Shown here piece after piece: positions 1 through 8,678 of a stretch of 64,000 nucleotides of DNA. Below the pieces are notes generated by a model. The model saw only the letters and a program-made list of their open reading frames with translations. It did no database searches and was not told where the DNA came from. The stretch's first letter is position 1; every line of letters begins with the position of its first letter. Origin of the DNA: Pantoea nemavictus (lineage in GTDB: Bacteria > Pseudomonadota > Gammaproteobacteria > Enterobacterales > Enterobacteriaceae); assembly GCF_037479095.1 (NCBI RefSeq), contig NZ_JBBGZW010000002.1:822707-886706 (forward strand). Direction: 5' to 3'. The position numbers and the translations under genes are program-made.

Positions 1-81
1 CAAAAGAATGACATCGACCAAAACGCATATGTCGATCCCGCGCAATCGATCAAAAATTTCGTGAACATCCTCGCATTTTGA
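1..81 (+). CDS. C-terminal end of an upstream gene (partial)
   Basis: The first 27 codons read open in frame 1 and stop with TGA at 79-81, giving 26 residues ending NFVNILAF. The stretch has ordinary amino acid composition and sits just before a 118-bp gap and the next start. I read it as the tail of a gene entering from the left. It is too short to name a family. Being upstream of and co-directional with the sugar importer, it may belong to the same catabolic locus, but that is only an inference. Confidence 0.5.
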   Translation, partial: QKNDIDQNAYVDPAQSIKNFVNILAF

Positions 82-139
82 ATAGTTCCAAAGCGTCACT
101 GCTTGCCAAAAGACAAACTGAGTGTAATTTATCCCATAA

Positions 140-159
140 CTTCACAAATAATCGTGAAG
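140..159. promoter_or_regulatory. Inverted repeat upstream of the sugar operon, possible operator
   Basis: CTTCAC at 140-145 is mirrored by GTGAAG at 154-159 with an 8-bp spacer. It lies 40 bp before the first gene of the operon, which also encodes an RpiR regulator, so it is a candidate operator for that regulator. No clear -35/-10 pair was identified by eye. The assignment is inference. Confidence 0.3.
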
Positions 160-199
160 ACGGAAAGTACATTACAACCGTCATCAAGGATCCTTCCTC

Positions 200-1180
200 A
201 TGTCCGAATTAAAGTTTGCTACACGTTTGAACTCTTTCGCCTCTGGGGCGCACCTTTACTGGCCAGATCTTCAGGGAAAACCTTCTGTTTTACAGATGAT
301 TGCGCGTGCAGGAAAAGTGCAGGGGCTCACGCATTTGGACCTCAACTATCCGCAGCACATCACCACGGATATCCACACCATGCGCCAGGCGATTGACGAT
401 GCCGGTTTAGCCGTCAACGGCATGCAGATGCGTTGGGATGCGCCGCAGTTCAAAATCGGTGCCTTTACCAACCCGGATGCGAAGATTCGTCGCGAAGCTA
501 TCGAACTGACTAAGCGCGGTATCGACGCCGGTCGCGAATTCGGTTCACGTTTAATGACATTGTGGATGGGGCAGGACGGCTTCGATTACTGCTTCCAGGC
601 TGACTACAAAAAGATGTGGGAAGACGCGGTGAGCGCGGTACGCGAAGTTGCGGAATATGCGCCAGATATCGACGTCAGCATCGAATACAAACCCAACGAG
701 CCACGCGCCTACAGCATCTTCCCGAACGCCACTACGTGTCTGCTGGCGGTGGAAGAGGCCGGTTGCGCCAACCTCGGCATTACGCTGGATTTCGCCCACG
801 TGTTGTTTGCTAACGAAATCCCCGCCTTTGCCGCCGCGATGGTTGCGCGCCGTTCGCGCCTGCTGGGTCTGGATCTTAACGACGGCTGGGGCAAACGCGA
901 TGACGGTTTGATGGCCGGTTCGGTGAATCCGCGCGCCACGCTGGAATTCCTCTGGCAGATGCAGCGCGACGGTTATCAGGGCGCGTACTACTTCGATACC
1001 TTCCCGGATGCCAGCGGTCTGGATCCGATTCGTGAAGCGGAAATCAATATCGCGACGGTGACTCGCCTGCTGAAACTGTGCGAGAAACTCAATAATAATC
1101 CGGCGCTGGATGAAGCCATCAGCCGTCAGGATGCGGTGGCATCGCAACAAATTGTCAATGACATCATGCTTGCCCGTTAA
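200..1180 (+). CDS. Sugar phosphate isomerase/epimerase-like TIM-barrel protein
   Basis: A 326-residue protein of the xylose-isomerase-like TIM-barrel superfamily (AP endonuclease 2 fold). Putative metal ligands are Glu162 (SIEYKP), Asp197 and His200 (TLDFAH) and Asp228 (DLND). Such enzymes isomerise or epimerise free or phosphorylated sugars in the cytosol. An AAGGA ribosome site lies 9 bases before the ATG. It is first in a run with a CUT2 sugar ABC importer, an RpiR regulator and a PfkB kinase, so it probably acts on the imported sugar or polyol. The substrate cannot be read from sequence; inositol-, pentose- or rare-hexose-type substrates are all possible. Confidence 0.8.
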   Translation: MSELKFATRLNSFASGAHLYWPDLQGKPSVLQMIARAGKVQGLTHLDLNYPQHITTDIHTMRQAIDDAGLAVNGMQMRWDAPQFKIGAFTNPDAKIRREAIELTKRGIDAGREFGSRLMTLWMGQDGFDYCFQADYKKMWEDAVSAVREVAEYAPDIDVSIEYKPNEPRAYSIFPNATTCLLAVEEAGCANLGITLDFAHVLFANEIPAFAAAMVARRSRLLGLDLNDGWGKRDDGLMAGSVNPRATLEFLWQMQRDGYQGAYYFDTFPDASGLDPIREAEINIATVTRLLKLCEKLNNNPALDEAISRQDAVASQQIVNDIMLAR

Positions 1181-1230
1181 GCAAACCAACAACACCAACG
1201 TTCCGCGAAAACTATAAAAAGGCTAACACC

Positions 1231-2271
1231 ATGAAAAAACTCTTACTCTCTGCCCTGACCTCAGCGTTGTTGTGCTCCAGCGTTTACGCCGCCACATTAG
1301 CGCCGTTGAAATCCGATTCCGAGCCGGATCGCACCGACTGGACGCAACTGGAAAGCAAGTACGGCCCGATGCCTAAAGTCGATGCCAAACTGAAAATTGG
1401 TGGCGTGTCGAAAACGTTGACCAATGAATACTGGCGTTCTCTCGGCGAAGGCTATCAAAACGTCGCGAAGAAATATGGTTTCACCGTGGCGTACCAGGCG
1501 GCGGCCAATGAGGACGATCAGCTTGGTCAGCTGTCGATTGCCGAAACGCTGATTGCGCAGGGCTTTAATGGCCTGCTGGTCTCGCCGCAAACGGATATCA
1601 ACCTCGAACCGGCGCTGGAGAGTGCCAGCAGCAAAGGTATTCCGGTGGTGAACGTCAACGATGCGGTGGTGCCAAGCGCGCGGTATTACGTGGGCAACGT
1701 GCAGAAAGATAACGGGGCACGCGTGGCGAAATGGTTTATCCAGCACCATCCGCAAGGCGGCAAAGTGGCGGTAATTGAAGGCCAGCCGGGCGTCTATGCG
1801 GCAGGCCAGCGCACCGCCGGTTTCAAAGAAACGCTGCAGGCTAATGGCAAGTTCAACATCGTGGCCAGCGTGCCGGCCAACTGGAGCCGTGAGCAGGCAT
1901 TCAACGCCGCGTCGACCATTTTGCAGCAGCATCCTGATTTGATCGGTTTCTACGCCAATAACGACACCATGGCGTTGGGCGTAGTTGAAGCGGTGAGCGC
2001 GCAGAATAAAGCCAAACAAACTGCGGTATTTGGCACCGACGGCATTTCAGATGCCTATGCCTCAATCAAGCGCGGTGAATTGACCGGCACGGTGGATAGC
2101 TTCCCGGTGCTGACTGGGGAAGTGGCGACAGAAGTGATCCTGCGTCTGATCGGTGGTCAGAAACTGTCGCGCGTGGTCACCACGCCGCAGGCGCTGATCA
2201 CCAAAGATAACGCCGAGGCGTTTTCAACCAAAGACAACAACAAACTGCGTCAGTTGCTGGCACAGCAGTAA
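1231..2271 (+). CDS. Sugar ABC transporter periplasmic binding protein (CUT2 type)
   Basis: A 346-residue protein with an N-terminal signal peptide that probably ends at VYA near residue 20, followed by a ribose/galactose-type periplasmic binding domain of the LacI/RbsB fold. The segment with VNVNDAVVPS and the later FGTDGIS are typical of this family. The mature part is longer than RbsB because of an N-terminal extension of about 30 residues. It delivers substrate to the ATPase and permease encoded directly downstream. The Cys near residue 15 does not sit in a good lipobox, so a soluble periplasmic protein is more likely than a lipoprotein. Confidence 0.88.
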   Translation: MKKLLLSALTSALLCSSVYAATLAPLKSDSEPDRTDWTQLESKYGPMPKVDAKLKIGGVSKTLTNEYWRSLGEGYQNVAKKYGFTVAYQAAANEDDQLGQLSIAETLIAQGFNGLLVSPQTDINLEPALESASSKGIPVVNVNDAVVPSARYYVGNVQKDNGARVAKWFIQHHPQGGKVAVIEGQPGVYAAGQRTAGFKETLQANGKFNIVASVPANWSREQAFNAASTILQQHPDLIGFYANNDTMALGVVEAVSAQNKAKQTAVFGTDGISDAYASIKRGELTGTVDSFPVLTGEVATEVILRLIGGQKLSRVVTTPQALITKDNAEAFSTKDNNKLRQLLAQQ

Positions 2272-2287
2272 AACAGGCGGAGAGCGT

Positions 2288-3790
2288 ATGGAACAGTATC
2301 GCTTAATGATGCGCAGCATCACAAAAACCTACGGCAGCGCTGCGGCGCTGCAAGAGGTGGACTTTATGGTGCGGCCAGGTGAAGTACACGCGCTCATCGG
2401 TGAGAACGGCGCGGGTAAATCGACGCTGCTGAACATTCTTTCCGGTGTACGTCCGGCTGACAGCGGTGAGATTTATGTCAACGGTCAGCAGGTGCAGATG
2501 AAGAATCCGTTGAGCGCACGCCATGCCGGCATCGCGATGATTCACCAGGAATTACAGCATGTTCCCGAGCTCTCCGTAGCGCAGAATATGTTTCTCGGTC
2601 GCCCGCTGACCACCATGAACGGTTTGTTTGTCGATAAGCGCGCACAGCTGGCCCGTGCGGTGCACATTCTTAAGCAGCTTGACCCGAGCATTAATCCGGC
2701 CGAGCCGATTAAGAATCTCAAGGTGTCGCAGCAGCAGATCGTCGAAATTGCCCGCGCGCTGCTGGATGAGGCCAAAATCATTGCCATGGATGAGCCCACC
2801 TCGAGCCTGACGCCACGCGAGTTTGACCGTCTGGCTGAACTGATTGCGGATTTGAAATCCACCGGTGTGTCGTTGATTTACGTGTCGCACAAGATGAACG
2901 AGATTTTCCAGGTGTGCGACCGCGCCACCATCATGCGTGATGGTCGCCAGGTTGGCGTGGTGAACATCTGCGATGAAACCGAAGAGAGCATCGTCGCCAA
3001 AATGGTCGGGCGTAAAATCGAAAAGCTGGAACACCACTCCTGGGCCAGCGATCGTCAGGTGCTGCAGGTGGAAAATGTTACACGCGGCAACGAGATTAAA
3101 CCGGCCAGCTTCACTGTTTGCGCGGGAGAAGTGCTGGGCATTGCCGGGTTGGTGGGCGCCGGTCGAACCGAGTTACTGAAGCTGATTGCGGGCATCGACA
3201 AACGCAGCGCGGGTGAAGTGCGCGTTAACGGCAAAGCGGTGCGCAATCACAATGTCAGCGCCGCCATTCGTGCCGGTATTGGTTTAGTGCCGGAAGATCG
3301 TAAGAAAGAGGGCATCATCAAGGCGCGCGCCGTGAAAATGAACATGGCGCTGCCGTCGATGCGCAACTTCACGCTGGGCGGATTGATCCGTAAAGCCAAA
3401 CTGAACCAGGTGGCGCAGGAGGTGATGTCAGATCTGAAACTGCGCCCGCTGAATATCGAAAAACCGATCGGCACGCTCAGCGGCGGTAATCAGCAGAAAG
3501 TGATTATTGGTCGCTGGGTAGCGGCAGATGCAGACGTATTTTTATTTGATGAACCGACCCGGGGAATTGATATCGGTGCCAAGTCAGAAATTTATAATCT
3601 GATTGAGAAACTGGCACAACAAGGCAAAGCTATTGTGGTGGTCTCTTCGGAAATGACGGAAATACTGCGGGTGTCCGATCGCGTATTAGTGATGCGCGAA
3701 GGAAAAATTACCCGCGAGCTGCAGGGTGCGGAAATTACCGAAGAGAATATCGCGAGCTTTGCGATTAAAGAAATTAAAGAAGCCGTTTAA
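2288..3790 (+). CDS. Sugar ABC transporter ATP-binding protein (RbsA-like)
   Basis: A 500-residue duplicated ABC ATPase of the CUT2 family. The first domain has Walker A GENGAGKST near residue 39 and Walker B IIAMDEPTSSL. The second has a degenerate Walker A (GLVGAGRTEL) but an intact LSGGNQQK signature and FLFDEPTRGID Walker B, the usual asymmetry of RbsA, MglA and XylG. It powers uptake through the permease encoded next. The gene follows the binding protein by 16 bp, with GGCGGAG just before the start. Confidence 0.92.
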   Translation: MEQYRLMMRSITKTYGSAAALQEVDFMVRPGEVHALIGENGAGKSTLLNILSGVRPADSGEIYVNGQQVQMKNPLSARHAGIAMIHQELQHVPELSVAQNMFLGRPLTTMNGLFVDKRAQLARAVHILKQLDPSINPAEPIKNLKVSQQQIVEIARALLDEAKIIAMDEPTSSLTPREFDRLAELIADLKSTGVSLIYVSHKMNEIFQVCDRATIMRDGRQVGVVNICDETEESIVAKMVGRKIEKLEHHSWASDRQVLQVENVTRGNEIKPASFTVCAGEVLGIAGLVGAGRTELLKLIAGIDKRSAGEVRVNGKAVRNHNVSAAIRAGIGLVPEDRKKEGIIKARAVKMNMALPSMRNFTLGGLIRKAKLNQVAQEVMSDLKLRPLNIEKPIGTLSGGNQQKVIIGRWVAADADVFLFDEPTRGIDIGAKSEIYNLIEKLAQQGKAIVVVSSEMTEILRVSDRVLVMREGKITRELQGAEITEENIASFAIKEIKEAV

Positions 3791-3814
3791 CGCTTATTCT
3801 ATCAAGGCTAAATT

Positions 3815-4786
3815 ATGATGACGCAAAGTACCACTCAGTCTACGACTGCGCCGTCGGCGCTGCTCAAATTTAATCTGCGCGACGCGGGCACGTTAATCGG
3901 TCTGATCATTATCGTCGTAACCTTTTCATTCTTATCGCCAGTATTTTTTACCGTACCAAACCTGCTGAATATTCTGCAGCAGTCATCAATTAACGCCTTA
4001 ATTGCGTTAGGTATGACGCTGGTGATTATTTCAGGCGGCATTGACCTTTCCGTGGGGCCTACGGCAGCGCTGTCTGCGGTATTAGGTGCCACCATGATGG
4101 TAGCGGGCGTACCGGTACCGGTAGCGATTATGGCCACCCTGGGTATTGGCGCACTGTGCGGCGTATTTAGCGGCACATTAATTGCCTACGCGGGATTGCA
4201 GCCGTTTATTGTTACGCTCGGCGGTTTATCATTATTCCGTGCCATTGCGCTAATCTATACTGGCGGTAATCCGGTGTTTGGTATTCCGATGGAATTCCGC
4301 AGCATTATTAATAGTGCGGTATTCGGTGTGCCGACGCCGATTGTGATTGTGGCGGTGATTGCGCTGCTGTTATGGGTAGTAATGAATAAAACCCCGCTGG
4401 GCGAATACATTCTTGCGGTGGGCGGTAATGAAGAAGCGGCGCGCGTGGCTGGCGTACCGGTTAAGCGCACTAAAGTCACGGTGTATATTATTTCCGGCAC
4501 GCTGGCATCTCTGGCATCGTTAATTCTGATTGGTCGCTTAGGGGCAGCTGAACCCACCATCGGTAATTTGTGGGAACTCGATGCCATTGCGGCGGCGGCC
4601 ATTGGTGGCGCCTCGCTGATGGGCGGCAAAGGCAGCATTATCGGCACGTTAATTGGTGCCATTATTCTCGGTGCCTTGCGTAATGGCTTGACTCTGCTAA
4701 ATATTCAGGCCTTTTATCAATTGCTTGCTACAGGCCTAATCATTATCATAGCGATGTTGATTGACCGGGCGACAAGAGGCAGGTAA
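3815..4786 (+). CDS. Sugar ABC transporter permease (RbsC-like)
   Basis: A 323-residue very hydrophobic protein with 8-10 predicted membrane segments and the CUT2 permease region GISLSVGPTAAL-like (here GGIDLSVGPTAALS) in the first third, plus AAIGGASLMGGKGS near residue 270. It forms the inner-membrane channel for the ATPase encoded upstream. Two adjacent ATG codons (3815 and 3818) could serve as start. Its TAA overlaps the ATG of the regulator gene by one base (TAATG), implying translational coupling. Confidence 0.9.
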   Translation: MMTQSTTQSTTAPSALLKFNLRDAGTLIGLIIIVVTFSFLSPVFFTVPNLLNILQQSSINALIALGMTLVIISGGIDLSVGPTAALSAVLGATMMVAGVPVPVAIMATLGIGALCGVFSGTLIAYAGLQPFIVTLGGLSLFRAIALIYTGGNPVFGIPMEFRSIINSAVFGVPTPIVIVAVIALLLWVVMNKTPLGEYILAVGGNEEAARVAGVPVKRTKVTVYIISGTLASLASLILIGRLGAAEPTIGNLWELDAIAAAAIGGASLMGGKGSIIGTLIGAIILGALRNGLTLLNIQAFYQLLATGLIIIIAMLIDRATRGR

Positions 4787-5643
4787 TGAAGCAAGATCCG
4801 CGAGCCATTGGCGCTCAAATTCGCATGCGCTTACCGCAACTGACGCCGCTAGAAAGACGCGTAGCAGAAGCGATTATTGCCAGAGCCGACATTAATGAAC
4901 AAACATCGCTGCAGGAGATTGCTGAGGAAAATGGTGTCTCGCAGGCGATGATTGTGAAAATTACCAAGAAGCTTAACTTTACCGGCTTTCGTAATTTTCG
5001 TACCGGGCTGATCTATTATAATCAGTCGGAAGTGGCCGGTTTGCATGCGGAAATTGAGCCGGATGATTCGTCGGAACAATTGCTGGCGAAAGTATTCAGA
5101 ACCTCGATTCAGGCGATTGAAGAGACCTTATCAATTCTGGATATTGCGCAGTTTAACCGCGCGGCAGATATATTATTTAAAGCACGTCATATTGATCTCT
5201 ATGCTGTGGGTGGCTCTGCCACAGTAGCGCGCGATTTATCGCATAAGCTACTTAAAATTGGTATTAAATCGACGGCTTATGATGATGCCCATATTATGCT
5301 GATGTCGGCAGCGGTATTGTCTGATGATGATGTGGTTATCGCCATCAGCCACTCCGGTGCCACGCGCGCGGTAAATGATCCTATTAAGCTGGCGGCACGT
5401 AACGGCGCAAAAATTATTGCGATTACGAATTATGCCGAGTCGCCTATTGCGCAAATTGCGCATGTGGTTCTTACATCAACTTCTCAGGGATCGCATCTGC
5501 TTGGCGAAAATGCCGCTTCACGTATCGCGCAGTTAAATATTCTCGATGCGTTATTCGTCGCGATTGCCAAAAAAGATCTTAAGCTGGCAGAAACTAATCT
5601 GATGAAAACCCAGCGTGCGGTTCAGGACCTGCGGGACTTTTAA
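4786..5643 (+). CDS. RpiR-family transcriptional regulator
   Basis: A 285-residue regulator with an N-terminal HTH of the RpiR type (about residues 5-80, EENGVSQAMIVKITKKL) and a C-terminal SIS sugar-phosphate-binding domain (about 125-255, with AVGGSATVARDLSHKL and AISHSGATR). RpiR proteins usually sense a phosphosugar intermediate. Its location inside the transporter operon, one base overlapping rbsC-like and followed after 3 bp by a sugar kinase, points to local control of this operon, with the phosphorylated product as likely effector (inference). Confidence 0.9.
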   Translation: MKQDPRAIGAQIRMRLPQLTPLERRVAEAIIARADINEQTSLQEIAEENGVSQAMIVKITKKLNFTGFRNFRTGLIYYNQSEVAGLHAEIEPDDSSEQLLAKVFRTSIQAIEETLSILDIAQFNRAADILFKARHIDLYAVGGSATVARDLSHKLLKIGIKSTAYDDAHIMLMSAAVLSDDDVVIAISHSGATRAVNDPIKLAARNGAKIIAITNYAESPIAQIAHVVLTSTSQGSHLLGENAASRIAQLNILDALFVAIAKKDLKLAETNLMKTQRAVQDLRDF

Positions 5644-5646
5644 ACC

Positions 5647-6510
5647 ATGAACAAAATCATTGTTGCCGGAAGCTTGCATTACGACATTATGCTGGCGGCT
5701 CACCATCGCCCGGAAAAAGGCGAAACGGTTATCGGGAGCGGCTGCAGTTATAAATTTGGTGGTAAAGGCGGTAATCAAGCGGTTGCGGCGGCGCGTGCCG
5801 GTGTGCCGGTGAGTTTTGTCGGCGCCGTAGGCGATGATACGCAGGGCGAATTTCTCATCAGCGCGCTGCAGGCAGCGGGCGTGGATACCCAGGCGGTGGC
5901 GATTTTGACCGGCACGCCTTCCGGTATGAGCGTGGCAATTAGCGATGCCGAAGGGGATTACGGCGCGGTGGTGGTGTCGAATGCCAATCTGCATATTGAT
6001 GTCGCGGCGTTGAACGCGGAGTTGTGGCGCGATGCCGGTATGCTGGTGCTGCAAAATGAGGTGCCGGCCAGCGTGAATGTGCAACTGGCGCAGCAGGCGC
6101 AGCAGCGGGGTATTCCAGTGTGCATCAACGCGGCTCCGGCACGTGACATCGCGCCGGAACTGGCGGAGTGCGTACAGCTGCTGATCGTCAACGCGGTGGA
6201 AGCGCGTGATATGTGTCAGATCGCGGTAACCGACCTGGCGTCGGCCTGTGAAGCGGCGCAAACGCTGGCGCAGCGTTTCCCGCAGGTGATCGTTACGGCG
6301 GGGGAACACGGGCTGGCGCTGTGTGAAGCGGGCGGTACGGCGTTTAGCATCGCGGCCATTCCGGTCAAGCTGGTGAGTACGCATGGCGCGGGCGATTGCT
6401 TCGTCGGGGTGCTGAGTCAGGCGCTGCTGGCGGGCCTCAGTTTGGCGGATGCAGCAGACAAAGCCAATCAGGCGGCAGCTGAACACGTTTCTCGTCCCGT
6501 CGCCGCCTGA
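5647..6510 (+). CDS. PfkB-family sugar kinase (ribokinase-like)
   Basis: A 287-residue PfkB-fold kinase. GGKGGNQAVAAARAG near residue 39 is the ribokinase substrate motif, and THGAGDCFVG near residue 243 contains the catalytic Asp and anion hole. The protein is about 20 residues shorter than E. coli RbsK at the C-terminus. It should phosphorylate the imported sugar with ATP in the cytosol, producing the likely effector of the RpiR regulator encoded 3 bp upstream. Ribose is not assured; related kinases act on deoxyribose, tagatose or nucleosides. Confidence 0.85.
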   Translation: MNKIIVAGSLHYDIMLAAHHRPEKGETVIGSGCSYKFGGKGGNQAVAAARAGVPVSFVGAVGDDTQGEFLISALQAAGVDTQAVAILTGTPSGMSVAISDAEGDYGAVVVSNANLHIDVAALNAELWRDAGMLVLQNEVPASVNVQLAQQAQQRGIPVCINAAPARDIAPELAECVQLLIVNAVEARDMCQIAVTDLASACEAAQTLAQRFPQVIVTAGEHGLALCEAGGTAFSIAAIPVKLVSTHGAGDCFVGVLSQALLAGLSLADAADKANQAAAEHVSRPVAA

Positions 6511-6517
6511 TGCGCGC

Positions 6518-6554
6518 TATCTCCGGCATTAAGTTTCTCTTACTGCCGGAGATA
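6518..6554 (+). terminator. 11-bp hairpin after the sugar operon
   Basis: TATCTCCGGCA (6518-6528) pairs perfectly with TGCCGGAGATA (6544-6554) around a 15-nt loop. No U-run follows, so classic intrinsic termination is doubtful. The right arm recurs at 6673-6683 as the ribosome-binding region of the next gene, which suggests a possible RNA switch rather than, or as well as, a terminator. Confidence 0.5.
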
Positions 6555-6686
6555 AAATCACTTAACTCCTTCTGTTTAATAAGAAATTCATCTGCACACT
6601 AACCCTCTTTTTAGTGGTGACATTGTTTCCATCATGTTATTAACTCTGCATGCTGTTGTGAATTTACCTGCCTGCCGGAGATAACA

Positions 6687-7457
6687 ATGAACAAAAAGCT
6701 GTCCTTCGCGTTACTGCTTTCCCTGAGCGCTTTCAGCCATGTGGCGTTTGCCGAGCAAACCTTGCGCTTCGGTGTTGATCCCACTTTCCCACCGTTTGAA
6801 TCCAAAGCCAGTGACGGTTCGCTGCAGGGCTTTGATATCGATCTCGGCAACGCGATTTGCGCCCAGGCCAAGGTTAAATGCCAGTGGGTGCAGATTGGCT
6901 TTGATGGCAGCATTCCGGCGCTGCAAGCGAGGAAATTTGATGCCATTCTCTCGGCGATGTCGATGACCGAGAAGCGCCGCGAGCAGGTGGCTTTTAGTGA
7001 CATGCTCTACATTACGCCGAGTGCGCTGCTGACACCGGCAAAAAGTCCGCTGACTGGTGACATCAAAGCGTTACGCGGTAAAAAGATTGGCGTGGCACAG
7101 GGCACCATTCAGGAAACCTATGCTAAAGGGAAGTGGGCGACGCAAGGGGTGAACGTGGTCTCATACCCGAACCAGATGGAGATCTATCCGGACCTGGTCG
7201 CCGGTCGTCTTGATGCCAGCCTGGCGAATGCGGTCTCGGCTGAGCAGGGTTTCCTCAGCACGCCGGAAGGCAAAGATTACGTCATCAGCGCCACGCTGGT
7301 GGATAAAGAGATCCTCGGCAACGGCGTGGGCATTGGACTACGCAAAGGCGATGAGGCCAACCTTAAACTGATCAATAGCGCATTGGCCGAACTGCACAGC
7401 AACGGCACCTACGATCAACTGGCTCAGAAGTATTTTAAATTCAAGGTCTACCCGTAA
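6687..7457 (+). CDS. Amino-acid ABC transporter periplasmic binding protein (ArgT/HisJ-like)
   Basis: A 256-residue protein with a 22-residue signal peptide (cleaved after VAFA) and a family-3 solute-binding domain: FGVDPTFPPFESK, GFDIDLGNAIC and FDAILSAMSMTEKRR are the hallmark segments of lysine/arginine/ornithine- and histidine-binding proteins. No permease or ATPase gene is adjacent, so it may share the HisQMP-type membrane complex encoded elsewhere, as ArgT does. The start is set by GCCGGAG 5-11 bases upstream. The upstream region can form a competing hairpin (see 6518-6554). Confidence 0.88.
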   Translation: MNKKLSFALLLSLSAFSHVAFAEQTLRFGVDPTFPPFESKASDGSLQGFDIDLGNAICAQAKVKCQWVQIGFDGSIPALQARKFDAILSAMSMTEKRREQVAFSDMLYITPSALLTPAKSPLTGDIKALRGKKIGVAQGTIQETYAKGKWATQGVNVVSYPNQMEIYPDLVAGRLDASLANAVSAEQGFLSTPEGKDYVISATLVDKEILGNGVGIGLRKGDEANLKLINSALAELHSNGTYDQLAQKYFKFKVYP

Positions 7458-7480
7458 TCAGAAGGCGCGGCCATTGGAAC

Positions 7481-7500
7481 GGTGCGCATTAATGCGCACC
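7481..7500. repeat. 20-bp palindrome GGTGCGCATTAATGCGCACC
   Basis: A perfect palindrome followed by CTAC. An identical copy lies at 63660-63679. It has the same design as the GGTCGCCAT-N-ATGGCGACC and GTAGCGGCGC units elsewhere in the window: two GC-rich arms around an AT-rich centre. Confidence 0.85.
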
Positions 7501-7601
7501 CTACAATTCCCGTTGGCTCGCTATTTATGGCGACCTCGCCGCAAACCGCACCATGCTGGTCAGATCAATCCCGGCCGCGATTAATTAGAGCAAGATCAAT
7601 C

Positions 7602-8678
7602 ATGCCTGACTTACCTCACTACACTACCCAGCGCGCGCGTTTTCTTGCCGCCGTCAGACGCCATAACGGCGCATTAACCTCTTACCCCCATCCGTTACCC
7701 GGACCGCAAGGTGAAGAGTTGTTTACCGATGTTGCCGTCATCGGTGCTGCTAACGCTGCAAAGCTGATGCTGGTGATCTCCGGCACCCACGGCGTGGAAG
7801 GGTATTACGGCTCCGATTGTCAGATTGCCTGGCTGGATCTGTTCAATCTCACCTCGCTGCCCGCTGATACCGCGATTGTCATGCTGCATCTGCTGAATCC
7901 CTGGGGTGCCGCGCACCTGCGGCGCGTCAATGAAGACAACATCGACCTTAACCGTAACTTCATCGATTTCTCACAACCTGCGCCGGCGAATCCTGATTAC
8001 GCTGCGTGGCACGGCATCTATCACGGCGAGCGCAGTCACGCCGATCAACTGCTCGCGCAAACGCTTAACCATGCCGGTTGGCAGGCCGTCAAACGCGTGG
8101 TGGAAGCGGGACAATATGTCGCGGCGGACGGCTTCTTTTACGGCGGTCAGCAAGCCAGTTGGTCATACCGCACCCTGCAAAGCATTATCGCTAACCATTT
8201 GTCGCAGGCGAAAACCGTTATTAGTTTCGATTTGCACACCGGCGCGGGCGCGTGGGGACATCCGATGCTGCTGTCGATTGCCGAGCAGCGTTTCGCTGCG
8301 CACGACTGGGGCAAAGAAATATACGGCGAATGGCTAACGCTGCTGTTTACCGGCGCAGGTCGCGATAGTGAAACCGGCGTGACCGCCACTGCCACCGGTT
8401 ATCTGTCGCAATTTTTACTCACCGCGTTACCTGAGGTGCAGATTTTGCCGCTGGTGGTGGAGTGCGGAACCTATCCCGGCGAAGAGATGCATCGCCGCGT
8501 GCGCGACGATCACTGGCTGCATCTGCAAGGCGATCCCGCCAGCGAGCCAGGGCGGGTGATCAAGCAGGCGTTAGTGGAGGGATTCTGGCCCGCCGATGCC
8601 GACTGGCGGGCGCTGGTGGCGTTTCGCACTCAGCAGATCTTTGTGCGCGGCTGGCGTGCGTTGCTGGCGACGTTATAA
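7602..8678 (+). CDS. DUF2817/M14-like zinc carboxypeptidase-family protein
   Basis: 358 residues from ATG 7602. An upstream in-frame ATG at 7482 lies inside a repeat and gives a non-conserved leader, so I reject it. Zinc-binding features of the M14 fold are visible: His63 and Glu66 in GTHGVEG, His212 in FDLHTGAG, DLNRNF at 115-120, and a late Glu in VVECGTYPGE that could be the general base. There is no signal peptide, so it is probably a cytosolic peptidase or deacylase. It follows an amino-acid binding protein, which fits use of imported modified amino acids or peptides (inference). Confidence 0.75.
   Translation: MPDLPHYTTQRARFLAAVRRHNGALTSYPHPLPGPQGEELFTDVAVIGAANAAKLMLVISGTHGVEGYYGSDCQIAWLDLFNLTSLPADTAIVMLHLLNPWGAAHLRRVNEDNIDLNRNFIDFSQPAPANPDYAAWHGIYHGERSHADQLLAQTLNHAGWQAVKRVVEAGQYVAADGFFYGGQQASWSYRTLQSIIANHLSQAKTVISFDLHTGAGAWGHPMLLSIAEQRFAAHDWGKEIYGEWLTLLFTGAGRDSETGVTATATGYLSQFLLTALPEVQILPLVVECGTYPGEEMHRRVRDDHWLHLQGDPASEPGRVIKQALVEGFWPADADWRALVAFRTQQIFVRGWRALLATL

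Noticed and set aside
551..1198. 215-residue open frame on the minus strand
   Set aside because: It is antisense to the well-supported TIM-barrel gene, His/Arg-rich and without family features.
7482..7601. 40-residue N-terminal extension of the M14-like protein
   Set aside because: It is encoded by the palindromic repeat at 7481-7500 and following non-conserved DNA.
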